Part shown: positions 1-10,725 of the stretch, piece after piece
How the letters are laid out: each line of letters opens with the position of its first letter
How positions within the stretch are numbered: position 1 is the stretch's first letter
Assembly (NCBI RefSeq): GCF_009193295.2
Contig: NZ_CP059973.1
Location: forward strand, 4,092,001-4,156,000
Reading direction: 5' to 3'
DNA length: 64,000 nucleotides
From: Bacteroides luhongzhouii
Lineage (GTDB): Bacteria; Bacteroidota; Bacteroidia; Bacteroidales; Bacteroidaceae
The notes under the pieces: model-generated
Databases searched by the model: none
Told to the model about the DNA's origin: nothing
What the model saw: only the letters and a program-made list of their open reading frames with translations
Made by a program: the position numbers and the translations under genes

Positions 1-1983
<1,983 letters not shown>

Positions 1984-1995
1984 ATGAATCATATA

Positions 1996-2030
1996 AAGGT
2001 ATCCACATTGCGTTGGATACCTTTTTTATT
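1996..2030 (+). terminator. Rho-independent terminator after the GH2 gene
   Basis: GGTATCCA (1998-2005) pairs perfectly with TGGATACC (2014-2021) across an 8-nt loop and runs into a T tract. Confidence 0.85.
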
Positions 2031-2083
2031 TAGCCTTCTCACCGATTTTTCAAGGAAAAAGGCTATAAGTGGGGAATAATCAT

Positions 2084-2091
2084 TATTTTTG
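2084..2091 (+). promoter_or_regulatory. Promoter -7 box for the response regulator gene
   Basis: TATTTTTG matches the Bacteroides -7 consensus TAnnTTTG and lies 38 bases before the chosen ATG at 2129. No clear -33 TTTG was found. Confidence 0.5.
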
Positions 2092-2128
2092 TTTCGTTTT
2101 ATACATTCAGATTAATGAATTCTTTCCT

Positions 2129-2815
2129 ATGTACACAATACTAATTATAGAAGATGAACCCCGGGTTGCAAGTTTGCTGATGAACGGACTGGAGGAAAAT
2201 GGCTATCAGACAATGGTGGCTTATGACGGATTGATGGGGTTACGGCTTTTTCAAACGCATACATTCGATCTGGTTATATCTGACATCGTTCTGCCTAAGA
2301 TGGACGGATTTGAACTGGCGAAAGAAATTCGCAAAACCAATCCCAATATTCCTATATTGATGTTGACGGCATTAGGATCGACGAACGATAAACTGGACGG
2401 CTTCGACGCCGGTGCAGACGATTACATGGTGAAACCTTTTGATTTCAGAGAGTTAAATGCTAGAATCAAAGTGCTGTTGAAACGTGTGGCAGGTAATGCA
2501 CAGGAATTACCACAGGAACTTGTTTATGCAGATTTACGTATTGATCTTCAACGGAAAGACGTAGAACGGAATGGTATATCCATTAAACTTTCTCCTAAAG
2601 AATACAACCTGTTGTTATATATGGTAGAAAATGCTGAAAGAGTATTGAGCAGGGTTGAAATAGCGGAGAAAGTATGGAATACCCATTTTGATACAGGAAC
2701 GAATTTTATAGATGTATATATCAACTATCTCCGCAAAAAGATAGACCGGGATTTTGAACCGAAACTTATTCATACCAAAGCCGGAATGGGTTTCATACTG
2801 ACTGATAAATTATGA
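2129..2815 (+). CDS. OmpR-family response regulator
   Basis: A 228-residue two-component DNA-binding regulator. The receiver domain (residues 1-115) has the acidic pair E8/D9, phospho-acceptor D52 in VISDIVLP, and K102 in MVKPFD. The C-terminal winged helix (about 130-228) has the OmpR-type YINYLRKKI recognition-helix region. The ATG at 2129 is preferred over an upstream in-frame start at 2069 because the receiver fold begins directly there and the -7 box lies between the two. Its stop overlaps the kinase start by 4 bases (ATGA). The four 11-bp-spaced repeats downstream of the kinase, before the Mg2+ ATPase gene, are the obvious candidate target; that link is inference. Confidence 0.92.
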   Translation: MYTILIIEDEPRVASLLMNGLEENGYQTMVAYDGLMGLRLFQTHTFDLVISDIVLPKMDGFELAKEIRKTNPNIPILMLTALGSTNDKLDGFDAGADDYMVKPFDFRELNARIKVLLKRVAGNAQELPQELVYADLRIDLQRKDVERNGISIKLSPKEYNLLLYMVENAERVLSRVEIAEKVWNTHFDTGTNFIDVYINYLRKKIDRDFEPKLIHTKAGMGFILTDKL

Positions 2816-4179
2816 AGATCAGGACAACGTTGACTCTACAATATGCAGGGCTTACAGCTGCGGTATTTTTCGTGTTTGTAATGGCTGTCTACTATGTAAG
2901 TGAACATTCGCGTAGCAATGCTTTCTTTCGTAATCTTCAAAGTGAAGCTATAACCAAAGCACATTTATTCCTTAAAAATCAAGTAGATGCTCAAACCATG
3001 CAGTCTATTTACCTGAACAATCAGAAGTTTATTAATGAAGTAGAGGTTGCTGTCTATACAACAGATTTTAAAATATTATATCACGATGCTCTGCAAAATG
3101 ATATTATCAAGGAAACACCGGAGATGATAAAGCGTATTTTGCAGCGGAAAAACATCAATTTCTACGTGGATGAATATCAGGCAATAGGACTGATATATCC
3201 GTTTGAAGGCAAAGACTATGTTGTTACTGCCGCGGCCTACGACGGTTATGGATACGCCAACCGGGATGCCTTAAGAAATATGCTTGTTCTATTATTTATC
3301 GGAGGATTGAGTGTATTGGTGGTTGTAGGTTATATCCTGTCGCGAAGCACTTTAAAACCGATACGTAACATAGTGAAAGAAGCGGAGAAAATCACAGCAT
3401 CACATATTGATAAAAGATTACCCGTAAAAAACAAACAAGATGAACTGGGAGAATTGAGTACAACATTCAATGCTTTGCTGGAACGTCTGGAAAAGTCTTT
3501 CAACTCGCAAAAGATGTTTGTCAGTAATGTATCTCATGAATTGCGTACCCCCATGGCAGCCCTTATAGCCGAACTGGATTTAGCTTTATTGAAAGAACGA
3601 ACCTCTGAGCAATATCAGACAGCTATCGGCAATGCACTGCAAGATTCCCATCGGATTGTTAATCTGATTGACGGATTATTGAACCTGGCAAAAGCCGACT
3701 ATCAGTCGGAACAAATAACAATGGAAGAAGTCCGTCTGGACGAACTGTTGCTGGATGCCAGAAAACTAGTCTTAAAAGCCCATCCGGATTATCACATCGA
3801 ATTAGTATTCGAGCAGGAAGCCGAAGAGGATAATGTACTGACAGTTATCGGAAACAGCTATTTGCTGACTACTGCCTTTGTAAATTTGGTGGAGAATAAC
3901 TGCAAGTATTCTTCGAACCGGACTTCATCAGTCCTGATAGCCTATTGGGAGCAATGGGCCGTCATTCGCTTGTCTGATAACGGGGTAGGCATGTCTGATA
4001 CGGATAAGGAACACCTGTTCAAACTGTTTTATCGTGGAGAAAACAAAAATATAGCTTCCGGGAATGGTATAGGCATGACCTTGACACAGAAGATTATTCA
4101 CCTTCACAAAGGTGATCTCACCGTATCTTCCCATAAGAATGAAGGCACTACCTTTGTGGTGAGACTCCCGCATATCTAA
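2812..4179 (+). CDS. Sensor histidine kinase
   Basis: A 455-residue membrane sensor kinase, translationally coupled to the regulator by a 4-base overlap. It has an N-terminal membrane helix (about 10-28), a periplasmic sensor region of about 130 residues, a second helix (about 160-180), a HAMP linker, a HisKA domain with the phospho-acceptor His in VSHELRTPMA, and a HATPase domain with N (ENNCKYSS), G1 (DNGVGM) and G2 (GNGIGM) boxes. The sensor region shows no recognisable ligand fold. The adjacent MgtA-type ATPase makes divalent cation sensing, as in PhoQ, a reasonable guess; the family itself does not tell the signal. Confidence 0.92.
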   Translation: MKIRTTLTLQYAGLTAAVFFVFVMAVYYVSEHSRSNAFFRNLQSEAITKAHLFLKNQVDAQTMQSIYLNNQKFINEVEVAVYTTDFKILYHDALQNDIIKETPEMIKRILQRKNINFYVDEYQAIGLIYPFEGKDYVVTAAAYDGYGYANRDALRNMLVLLFIGGLSVLVVVGYILSRSTLKPIRNIVKEAEKITASHIDKRLPVKNKQDELGELSTTFNALLERLEKSFNSQKMFVSNVSHELRTPMAALIAELDLALLKERTSEQYQTAIGNALQDSHRIVNLIDGLLNLAKADYQSEQITMEEVRLDELLLDARKLVLKAHPDYHIELVFEQEAEEDNVLTVIGNSYLLTTAFVNLVENNCKYSSNRTSSVLIAYWEQWAVIRLSDNGVGMSDTDKEHLFKLFYRGENKNIASGNGIGMTLTQKIIHLHKGDLTVSSHKNEGTTFVVRLPHI

Positions 4180-4184
4180 GAAAT

Positions 4185-4223
4185 TCTAATCGTTTTCTAA
4201 TACCACTCTAATCATTCTCTAAC
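4185..4223 (+). promoter_or_regulatory. Four tandem TCTAAY repeats at 11-bp spacing, probable response-regulator operator
   Basis: TCTAAT begins at 4185, 4196 and 4207 and TCTAAC at 4218, giving four hexamers with 5-bp gaps on one helical face. OmpR/PhoP-type regulators bind such 6+5 direct repeats. The block ends 22 bases before the -7 box at 4246 and covers where a -33 element would be. Confidence 0.75.
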
Positions 4224-4245
4224 AGCTTCTTCGTGAAGTCCTCCT

Positions 4246-4253
4246 TACTTTTG
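4246..4253 (+). promoter_or_regulatory. Promoter -7 box for the Mg2+ ATPase gene
   Basis: TACTTTTG fits TAnnTTTG. No -33 TTTG is present; the hexamer repeats occupy that region, which fits an activator-dependent promoter. Confidence 0.65.
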
Positions 4254-4298
4254 CATCGAATTAACAAATGCAGTTAGTAACTTAAAAAATTAGAGATT

Positions 4299-6950
4299 AT
4301 GGTATGGAAGAAAAAACTGCGTTCATCACAGTACACATTCAATTCAGAAAAAGTATTTTTGGTTGCCACACAACCTGGTAAGTTAATCTATTCATACTTG
4401 CAGACAACAAAGCTGGGATTAACGCTGGGAGAAGTGCAGGAACGACAGTCCGTTTATGGAAGAAACGAAGTGGTACATGAACAGAAAAAGAATCCGTTTA
4501 TACTATTTATCAAAACCTTTATCAATCCTTTCATTGGTGTTCTGACCGGACTTGCCATTATATCCTTGTTTCTGGATGTACTGATGGCTGAACCCGGAGA
4601 ACAAGAATGGACGGGAGTCATCATCATCTCATCCATGGTACTGTTCAGTGCTATCCTGCGTTTTTGGCAGGAATGGAGAGCAAGTGAAGCTACGGATTCT
4701 TTAATGAAAATGGTAAAAAACACTTGTCTTGCCAAACGTGCCGGTGAACAGGAAGAAGAAATCGATATAACGGAACTCGTTCCGGGAGATATAGTGTATT
4801 TGGCAGCCGGAGACATGGTTCCCGCTGATATTCGGATCATCGACTCAAAAGACTTGTTCATCAGCCAGGCTTCATTGACAGGTGAATCCGAACCGATAGA
4901 AAAGTTTCCGGAGATACAGGGGCAACAGTATCGAAAAGGAAGCGTTACCGAGTTGGACAATATTTGTTATATGGGTTCCAATGTGATTAGTGGAGCAGCA
5001 AAAGGGATTGTCTTTGAAACAGGGAACAAAACATATTTGGGTACAATCGCAAGGAGTCTGGTGGGGCATCGTGCTACTACAGCTTTTGATAAAGGCATAA
5101 GTAAGGTTAGCTTTTTATTGATTCGCTTCATGCTGGTTATGGTTCCATTTGTATTTTTCGTGAATGGCTTTACGAAAGGGGATTGGTTTGAGGCCTTCAT
5201 ATTCGCCATATCCGTTGCGGTTGGTCTTACCCCGGAAATGTTACCGATGATTGTGACTGCCAACCTTTCCAAAGGAGCGATAGCCATGTCCAAAAAGAAA
5301 ACAATCGTAAAGAATCTCAATGCCATTCAGAATTTTGGAGCGATGGACATACTCTGCACTGACAAAACCGGTACATTGACCTGCGATAAAATTGTATTGG
5401 AGAAATATATCAATGCGGATGGCAGTGATGATAACAGTAAACGTATTCTTCGTCATGCGTACTTTAACAGTTATTTCCAAACCGGTTTAAGGAACCTGAT
5501 GGATAAAGCGATTCTTTCTCATGTAAGAGATTTGAGTCTGGAACATTTAAAGAATGACTACACCAAAGTGGATGAAATACCTTTCGACTTTACACGCAGA
5601 AGAATGTCTGTTGTAATAGAAGACAGGCAGGGGAAACGGCAAATCATCACTAAAGGAGCAGTAGAAGAGGTTCTCGATGTCTGTTCCTATGCCGAGTTCA
5701 ACGGGCAGATTCATCCTTTGACTGATGCTTTGAAAATCAAGGCAAAGATGATTAGTGAAGAAATGAATCAGCAGGGGATGAGAGTGTTGGCAGTCTCCCA
5801 AAAAAGTTTTATCGAGAAAGATTGTAATTTCGCCATCGAAGATGAAAAAGAAATGGTACTGATCGGGTATCTTGCTTTTCTTGATCCTCCGAAACCTTCT
5901 GCTGCCGAAGCCATTGAACAGTTATATGCGCATGGAGTAGCAGTGAAAATTCTATCGGGAGATAATGATATCGTAGTGAAAGCTATTGCCCGGCAGGTAG
6001 GTATTGATACCAGTCATTTTCTTACCGGGATAGAAATAGAGAATATGGACGAAACAGCATTGAAAGAAGCGGTAAAACATACCACTTTATTTTCAAAACT
6101 GACACCGCTGCAGAAGACACAAATCATCTCTCTGTTGCAGGAACAAGGAAATACGGTAGGTTTTTTGGGAGATGGAATCAATGATGCAGGTGCATTGCGT
6201 CAGTCGGACATTGGTATATCAGTCGACTCTGCTGTGGATATAGCAAAAGAAAGCGCAGATATTATCTTGTTGGAAAAAGATTTGATGGTATTGGAAGATG
6301 GGGTACTCGAAGGAAGAAAGACATTCGGCAATATCAATAAGTACATAAAGATGACTGCCAGTTCCAATTTTGGTAATATGTTCAGTGTGATGTTTGCCAG
6401 TGCATTCCTGCCGTTTCTGCCCATGATGCCGATACATCTATTGATCCAGAACTTATTGTATGACATATCGCAGACCACCATTCCTTTTGACCGTATGGAC
6501 CCGGAGTTCCTGAAGAAACCCCGTAAATGGGATGCGTCCGATCTAAGTCGTTTTATGATTTATGTAGGTCCCATCAGTTCTATCTTTGATATTATAACAT
6601 ATCTGGTCATGTGGTACGTATTTAGCTGCAACAGCCCCGAACATCAGACACTGTTTCAAACCGGATGGTTTGTGGAAGGTTTGTTATCACAGACATTGAT
6701 TGTCCACATGATACGTACCCGCAAGATACCGTTCATACAAAGCCGTGCCACATGGCCTGTGATGGGACTGACCTTCTTAATCATGGCAATAGGTATTCTT
6801 ATTCCTTTCACCGCTTTCGGGCGTTCCATCGGATTGACAGCTCTTCCTTTGAGCTATTTCCCCTGGCTGATTGGAATTTTGCTCTCTTATTGCATTTTGA
6901 CGCAGTTCGTGAAGAACTGGTATATCAAGAAGTTTGTGCGTTGGTTATAG
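4299..6950 (+). CDS. mgtA: Magnesium-translocating P-type ATPase (MgtA/MgtB type)
   Basis: An 883-residue inner-membrane P3B ATPase that imports Mg2+. Visible are the actuator motif LTGES, the MgtA-type membrane motif VGLTPEMLPM (about residue 308), the phosphorylated Asp355 in DKTGTLT, the nucleotide-domain KGAVEEV, the hinge GDGINDAGAL (D625), and a C-terminal set of membrane helices. Length is normal for MgtA. It follows the two-component genes after 119 bases that hold the hexamer array and its own -7 box. The expected logic is that low Mg2+ activates the kinase and regulator, which then activate this gene; this is inferred from layout. Confidence 0.92.
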   Translation: MVWKKKLRSSQYTFNSEKVFLVATQPGKLIYSYLQTTKLGLTLGEVQERQSVYGRNEVVHEQKKNPFILFIKTFINPFIGVLTGLAIISLFLDVLMAEPGEQEWTGVIIISSMVLFSAILRFWQEWRASEATDSLMKMVKNTCLAKRAGEQEEEIDITELVPGDIVYLAAGDMVPADIRIIDSKDLFISQASLTGESEPIEKFPEIQGQQYRKGSVTELDNICYMGSNVISGAAKGIVFETGNKTYLGTIARSLVGHRATTAFDKGISKVSFLLIRFMLVMVPFVFFVNGFTKGDWFEAFIFAISVAVGLTPEMLPMIVTANLSKGAIAMSKKKTIVKNLNAIQNFGAMDILCTDKTGTLTCDKIVLEKYINADGSDDNSKRILRHAYFNSYFQTGLRNLMDKAILSHVRDLSLEHLKNDYTKVDEIPFDFTRRRMSVVIEDRQGKRQIITKGAVEEVLDVCSYAEFNGQIHPLTDALKIKAKMISEEMNQQGMRVLAVSQKSFIEKDCNFAIEDEKEMVLIGYLAFLDPPKPSAAEAIEQLYAHGVAVKILSGDNDIVVKAIARQVGIDTSHFLTGIEIENMDETALKEAVKHTTLFSKLTPLQKTQIISLLQEQGNTVGFLGDGINDAGALRQSDIGISVDSAVDIAKESADIILLEKDLMVLEDGVLEGRKTFGNINKYIKMTASSNFGNMFSVMFASAFLPFLPMMPIHLLIQNLLYDISQTTIPFDRMDPEFLKKPRKWDASDLSRFMIYVGPISSIFDIITYLVMWYVFSCNSPEHQTLFQTGWFVEGLLSQTLIVHMIRTRKIPFIQSRATWPVMGLTFLIMAIGILIPFTAFGRSIGLTALPLSYFPWLIGILLSYCILTQFVKNWYIKKFVRWL

Positions 6951-7021
6951 CTTTGCTTGTTTATCTCACAAATTAAATGTATATATTGTGAAATATTTAA
7001 AATTGAGATAGATAATCTGTC

Positions 7022-7073
7022 AGGAGTTTTTGCCCCTAAAATTAATTTCATATATTTAGGAGCAAGAACTCTT
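7022..7073. repeat. 19-bp inverted repeat between the Mg2+ ATPase gene and the TlpA-like gene
   Basis: Arms 7022-7040 and 7055-7073 pair at 18 of 19 positions as RNA (two G-U, one mismatch) around a 14-nt loop. It could terminate the ATPase transcript or form a leader structure for the gene starting at 7109. The following T tract is interrupted, so terminator function is uncertain. Confidence 0.6.
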
Positions 7074-7108
7074 ATTTAGATTTTCGAACTTTCTAATATT
7101 CAGGCACG

Positions 7109-8632
7109 ATGAAACACTGTTATTTCTTTCTGATAATAACCTCTTTGTTATTAGCCGGATGCGGGCAAAAAGACCGGGCAAAATCTCAATTCGAATCATC
7201 TGTACAGACAGAAGAAAGTTATTCGTTAGCAAAAGAATATATTAAAGAAGCTGTTATCACAGGAAAAGTGTTGAACCGGGATTTTTATCCTCAAGAAAAG
7301 GAATTAACTCTCATCATTCCATTTTTTGGGAAAATGGAAAATCAATATCGTACCCCCATACAAGAAGATGGCTCATTTTCATTCCGCTTTCCGGTTTATG
7401 CGAAATTAAGAGAAGTTTCCATTCGCAATTATGCGGAACATTTGTATATCCACCCGGGAGATAGCATACATGTGGAAATAGACTTCAAAGATCTTTTTCA
7501 TCCCAAAGTGACAGGCGATGCAGAAAAACTGAATCAAGAAATACTGACATTCACAGAAAGCGCTTACTATTACATAAAGAATTATAGTATAAACCCGAAT
7601 TTGAATATTAAGGATTTTGAGGCTGAATTAAAGAAGGAATATGACTTTCGTTTGGAACGGAGAAACGAGTATCTGACGAAGTATAAGCCAATGAAAGATG
7701 TTACGTTATTTACTGAAGAGTTACTGAAACAGGATTATTATTACGCTTTGTTATCCTATGGTAACCAATGCCAGTTTAAAACAAGAAAAGAAATGGATCG
7801 GTATCATAAACTTCTGCCTGCAATCAATAAACTTTATAATAAAGGGATTCTTTCGGCACGTTTATATGATATTGCCGATGAGGTAGAACGTTATATAGCT
7901 TATGGGATAACATACAAAGATAAAAAAAATCCATCTGTAGAAGAGATTATGTCGGCAGTAGGAGAGAATGAACTGAACCAGTATATATATACCAAAATGG
8001 CAGTTGGCTCTTTGAATGCAAATGATACACTTGCTTTAACAACGAGGCACACGCAGTTTGATTCGATTGTAAAAATGCCGCATTTGCGTGCACAAGTGAT
8101 GCAGATATATAATCAGACTAAATCTTACTTGGAAAATCCGCAACCAGTTTCCAATAATTTATTATATGGTGAGTTTCACGAAAACTCAAAGCTAAAAACA
8201 TCTATGCCTTACATGGAACCCATCTATAATATACTTGAGAAGAATCACGGAAAAGTAATCTATTTCGATTTTTGGGCTAGGTGGTGTCCACCATGCCTAG
8301 CAGAAATGGAACCTTTAAAACAATTGCGGAGTAAGTATTCCACCAAAGACCTGGTCATATATTCCATATGTGTAAGTGAACCCAAGGAAGAATGGGAAGA
8401 ATGTCTGAATGAGTATTCATTGAAAAACCGGGGAATTGAATGTATTTATGCATCTGATTATTTTGGAAAAGATAACTTACAGAAAATTCGCAAACAATGG
8501 AAAATAGATAGAATGCCCTATTATTTGTTGATTAATAGAAAAGGGCAAATTGTAGATTTTGGAACTACGGCACGCCCCAGCAATCCACAATTTGTATCTC
8601 GAATTGAAGAGGCTGTAAAAGACAGCAAATAA
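7109..8632 (+). CDS. TlpA-family thiol-disulfide oxidoreductase lipoprotein
   Basis: A 507-residue lipoprotein: the signal peptide ends in a lipobox (LLLAGC). Residues 50-130 form a beta-rich DUF4369-like region, then a helical linker, then a C-terminal thioredoxin fold (about 370-500) with active site W392-C-P-P-C396. Such proteins are abundant in Bacteroides and reduce or rearrange disulfides in the periplasm; individual partners are mostly unknown. It is a single gene, convergent with the broken rloB on the other strand. Confidence 0.88.
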   Translation: MKHCYFFLIITSLLLAGCGQKDRAKSQFESSVQTEESYSLAKEYIKEAVITGKVLNRDFYPQEKELTLIIPFFGKMENQYRTPIQEDGSFSFRFPVYAKLREVSIRNYAEHLYIHPGDSIHVEIDFKDLFHPKVTGDAEKLNQEILTFTESAYYYIKNYSINPNLNIKDFEAELKKEYDFRLERRNEYLTKYKPMKDVTLFTEELLKQDYYYALLSYGNQCQFKTRKEMDRYHKLLPAINKLYNKGILSARLYDIADEVERYIAYGITYKDKKNPSVEEIMSAVGENELNQYIYTKMAVGSLNANDTLALTTRHTQFDSIVKMPHLRAQVMQIYNQTKSYLENPQPVSNNLLYGEFHENSKLKTSMPYMEPIYNILEKNHGKVIYFDFWARWCPPCLAEMEPLKQLRSKYSTKDLVIYSICVSEPKEEWEECLNEYSLKNRGIECIYASDYFGKDNLQKIRKQWKIDRMPYYLLINRKGQIVDFGTTARPSNPQFVSRIEEAVKDSK

Positions 8633-8910
8633 TGTTGTGCGAGAAATAAGGCAAACAAGAAAAGGTTAAGCAACCCACACAAAAAATATCAAATGTTTCC
8701 GATTTATATTATAGGAACTTATTCAACTCTTTTACCAACAAATGAACAGTAGTAGAAGATTCTTGTTGTGCCGGATTATTCCCATTAAATTGTCTCATGA
8801 TAGTTTTAGCGTGATTAATGGCTTGCTCTTGTTTAGAAAACAAAGTATTAAACATTTTAGAACTTACACCCGATTTCTTTGTATAAGCAAATCCGAGCAA
8901 AGCGCTCAAC

Positions 8911-8918
8911 ATTTTTTC
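8911..8918. repeat. Target-site duplication, left copy
   Basis: ATTTTTTC directly abuts the left end of the insertion sequence; the same 8 bases recur at 10289-10296. Eight bases is the usual IS256-family duplication length. Confidence 0.93.
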
Positions 8919-8962
8919 GGCACTATAAAATATTTTGTGTAAATGGAAATACGGGATTCAAG

Positions 8963-8995
8963 TTTGAGTCTCGTATTTTTTATTTTATACATTTG
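8963..8995 (+). promoter_or_regulatory. Transposase promoter inside the element
   Basis: TTTG at 8963-8966 and TACATTTG at 8988-8995, separated by 21 bases, match the Bacteroides -33/-7 consensus well. Confidence 0.7.
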
Positions 8996-8999
8996 CAAA

Positions 9000-10232
9000 A
9001 TGAAGAAGATTATGAAAGAAAAGAATCAAGTAGTGCCTGATGAGGTATTAAGCAAGGAGTTCCTTAGCCAGTTCAAAACAGAAGCCGATGTGAGCAAGTT
9101 TCTTAAACAGTTGCATGCCCAAGTACTGGAGAAAATGCTTGAGGGTGAAATGGATGTCCATTTGGGCTATGAGAAGAATTCTGTGGCAGGAAATAACACC
9201 GGCAATTCCCGAAATGGCAGTTATCCGAAGAAAATCCAAACCGAACATGGAGAGTCTGTCATCTCTATTCCGCGTGACCGTAACGGCCAGTTTGAACCGA
9301 TAGCAGTTCCAAAACATGAGAGCCGTGGACTTTCAATAGAAAAGCTTGTTATCTCCCTATATGCCAAAGGAATGAGCGTTTCTGATATAGAAGAAGAGAT
9401 GCGTGAGATTTATGAAATAGAACTCTCAACATCAGCCATTTCCATCATTACAAATAAGGTAAATCAGGCTGCTCAGGAATGGCAGAACCGTCCTTTGGAT
9501 CCGGTTTATCTGATAGCCTGGATGGACGGTATCGTCTTCAAGGTACGTGATAACGGCAAGATCATAAACAAGACCGTTTATCTTTGTGTCGGGCTGAAAC
9601 AGAACGGCCTGAAAGAAGTCCTCGGCATGTGGGTCGGCAAATCGGAAAGTTCTTCTTTCTGGATGGGCGTCCTGACTGATTTAAAAGCACGTGGAGTGCA
9701 GAATATACTGATTACCTGTACCGACAATTTGAATGGATTTACGGACACCATTCGAACCGTATTCCCTCAATCATCCACTCAGATCTGTGTGGTACATCAG
9801 ATCAGAAACTCGTGTAAATATGTCGTGTATAAGGACAAAAAAGAGTTTACGGCAGATATGAAGAATATCTATAATGCACCCAACAAAGAGGTGGCTGCAG
9901 CAGAGCTTGATAATCTGGAAAAGAAGTGGGGAGGAAAGTATCCTTATGCCATACTTTCATGGAGAAACAACTGGGATGATCTGACGGTTTTCTTCCAGTT
10001 TCCATTGGAAATCAGAAAAATAATCTATACCACAAATCTTATTGAAAATCTCAACGGAAAAATCAGAAAGTACACGAAATCAAAGCTTTCATTCCCTTCG
10101 GATGATGCCGTGAAGAAAACTGTATATCTGTCACTGATGGAGATTGAGAAGAAATGGACGCAGCCAATTCATAACTGGGGATTGATTATGAACCAATTTA
10201 TGCTTATTTTTGAAAACAGAATACAGATATAA
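9000..10232 (+). CDS. IS256-family (MULE-like) transposase
   Basis: A 410-residue DDE transposase with the catalytic triad at D176 (WMDGIVF), D242 (CTDNLNGF) and E349 (TNLIENLNGKIRK), the last in the conserved IS256 context. The ORF stays open upstream to an ATG at 8943 inside the terminal repeat, but the promoter at 8963-8995 puts transcription start near 9001, so ATG 9000 or, more likely, ATG 9012 is used. No frameshift or stop is seen, so it appears functional. Confidence 0.93.
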   Translation: MKKIMKEKNQVVPDEVLSKEFLSQFKTEADVSKFLKQLHAQVLEKMLEGEMDVHLGYEKNSVAGNNTGNSRNGSYPKKIQTEHGESVISIPRDRNGQFEPIAVPKHESRGLSIEKLVISLYAKGMSVSDIEEEMREIYEIELSTSAISIITNKVNQAAQEWQNRPLDPVYLIAWMDGIVFKVRDNGKIINKTVYLCVGLKQNGLKEVLGMWVGKSESSSFWMGVLTDLKARGVQNILITCTDNLNGFTDTIRTVFPQSSTQICVVHQIRNSCKYVVYKDKKEFTADMKNIYNAPNKEVAAAELDNLEKKWGGKYPYAILSWRNNWDDLTVFFQFPLEIRKIIYTTNLIENLNGKIRKYTKSKLSFPSDDAVKKTVYLSLMEIEKKWTQPIHNWGLIMNQFMLIFENRIQI

Positions 10233-10288
10233 GAGGAAACTTACAACTGAATCCCGGTTTCCATTTACACAAAATTGTGGACAGTGTC

Positions 10289-10296
10289 ATTTTTTC
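10289..10296. repeat. Target-site duplication, right copy
   Basis: ATTTTTTC follows the right end of the element and is identical to 8911-8918. Confidence 0.93.
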
Positions 10297-10725
10297 ATAT
10301 CTGGAACGATGCAACGCCCCTTGGTATAGATTAAAATGCAGTAAAAACCAAAATTCAAAAGCTTGGTTACTATAAGCCACTTCAAAACCATTTTGTTGCG
10401 CCAATAAGATTGCAGAGTTAAAATCATTTTCAGGAAAATCATCTTTATCAAAGACCACCCAATTCTGATTATATGTTCGTCCCTTTAGCTTTTCCTGCTC
10501 TTTTATATGGATAGCCTTGTGTACTAATGCCAATGTTCCCATACCTTGACCAAGTGCCTTCACATTGGCAGAAGTCAAACGAAAAGCATTGAAATAATCA
10601 GGTTCGGTATTAACTCCTTCGCAAATAATCAGAAATGTTTGTTTCACCTCACGTACACTACTGATACGGGTTATCTTTCTTTCGATACGCGGATTTATAT
10701 TTTTCCTTTTTGTAGCCGTCATGGT

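Larger units (their letters stand above)
8919..10288 (+). mobile_element. Complete IS256-family insertion sequence (1370 bp)
   Basis: The element runs from GGCACTAT at 8919 to ATAGTGCC-like GACAGTGTC-type sequence ending at 10288. Its terminal inverted repeats share the block ATTTTGTGTAAATGGAAA and a following CGGGATTCA, present at about 8932-8959 and inverted at about 10243-10275. Outer bases match imperfectly (GGCACTAT versus GACACTGT). One intact transposase gene fills the interior. Perfect flanking duplications mean the insertion is recent or at least unrearranged. Confidence 0.92.
8709..10722 (-). pseudogene. RloB-like (AbiLii-type) defence gene split by an IS256-family element
   Basis: The gene reads on the minus strand from ATG at 10722 to 10289, is interrupted by the insertion sequence, and resumes at 8910 to the stop at 8709. 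Removing the element and one 8-bp target copy restores one frame of 211 codons. The N-part carries the RloB/TOPRIM-like motifs EGVNTEPDYF and VFDKDD; the C-part carries the family's NP..SSTTVH..V end. As it stands, the ORF runs into the element and ends at 10204 with about 28 foreign residues, losing the last third. RloB proteins pair with AAA ATPases in abortive-infection and restriction-linked loci; the ATPase gene lies 3 bases upstream. Confidence 0.88.

Noticed and set aside
8943..8999. Longer transposase N-terminus from ATG 8943
   Set aside because: It would start inside the terminal inverted repeat and upstream of the well-matched promoter at 8963-8995.
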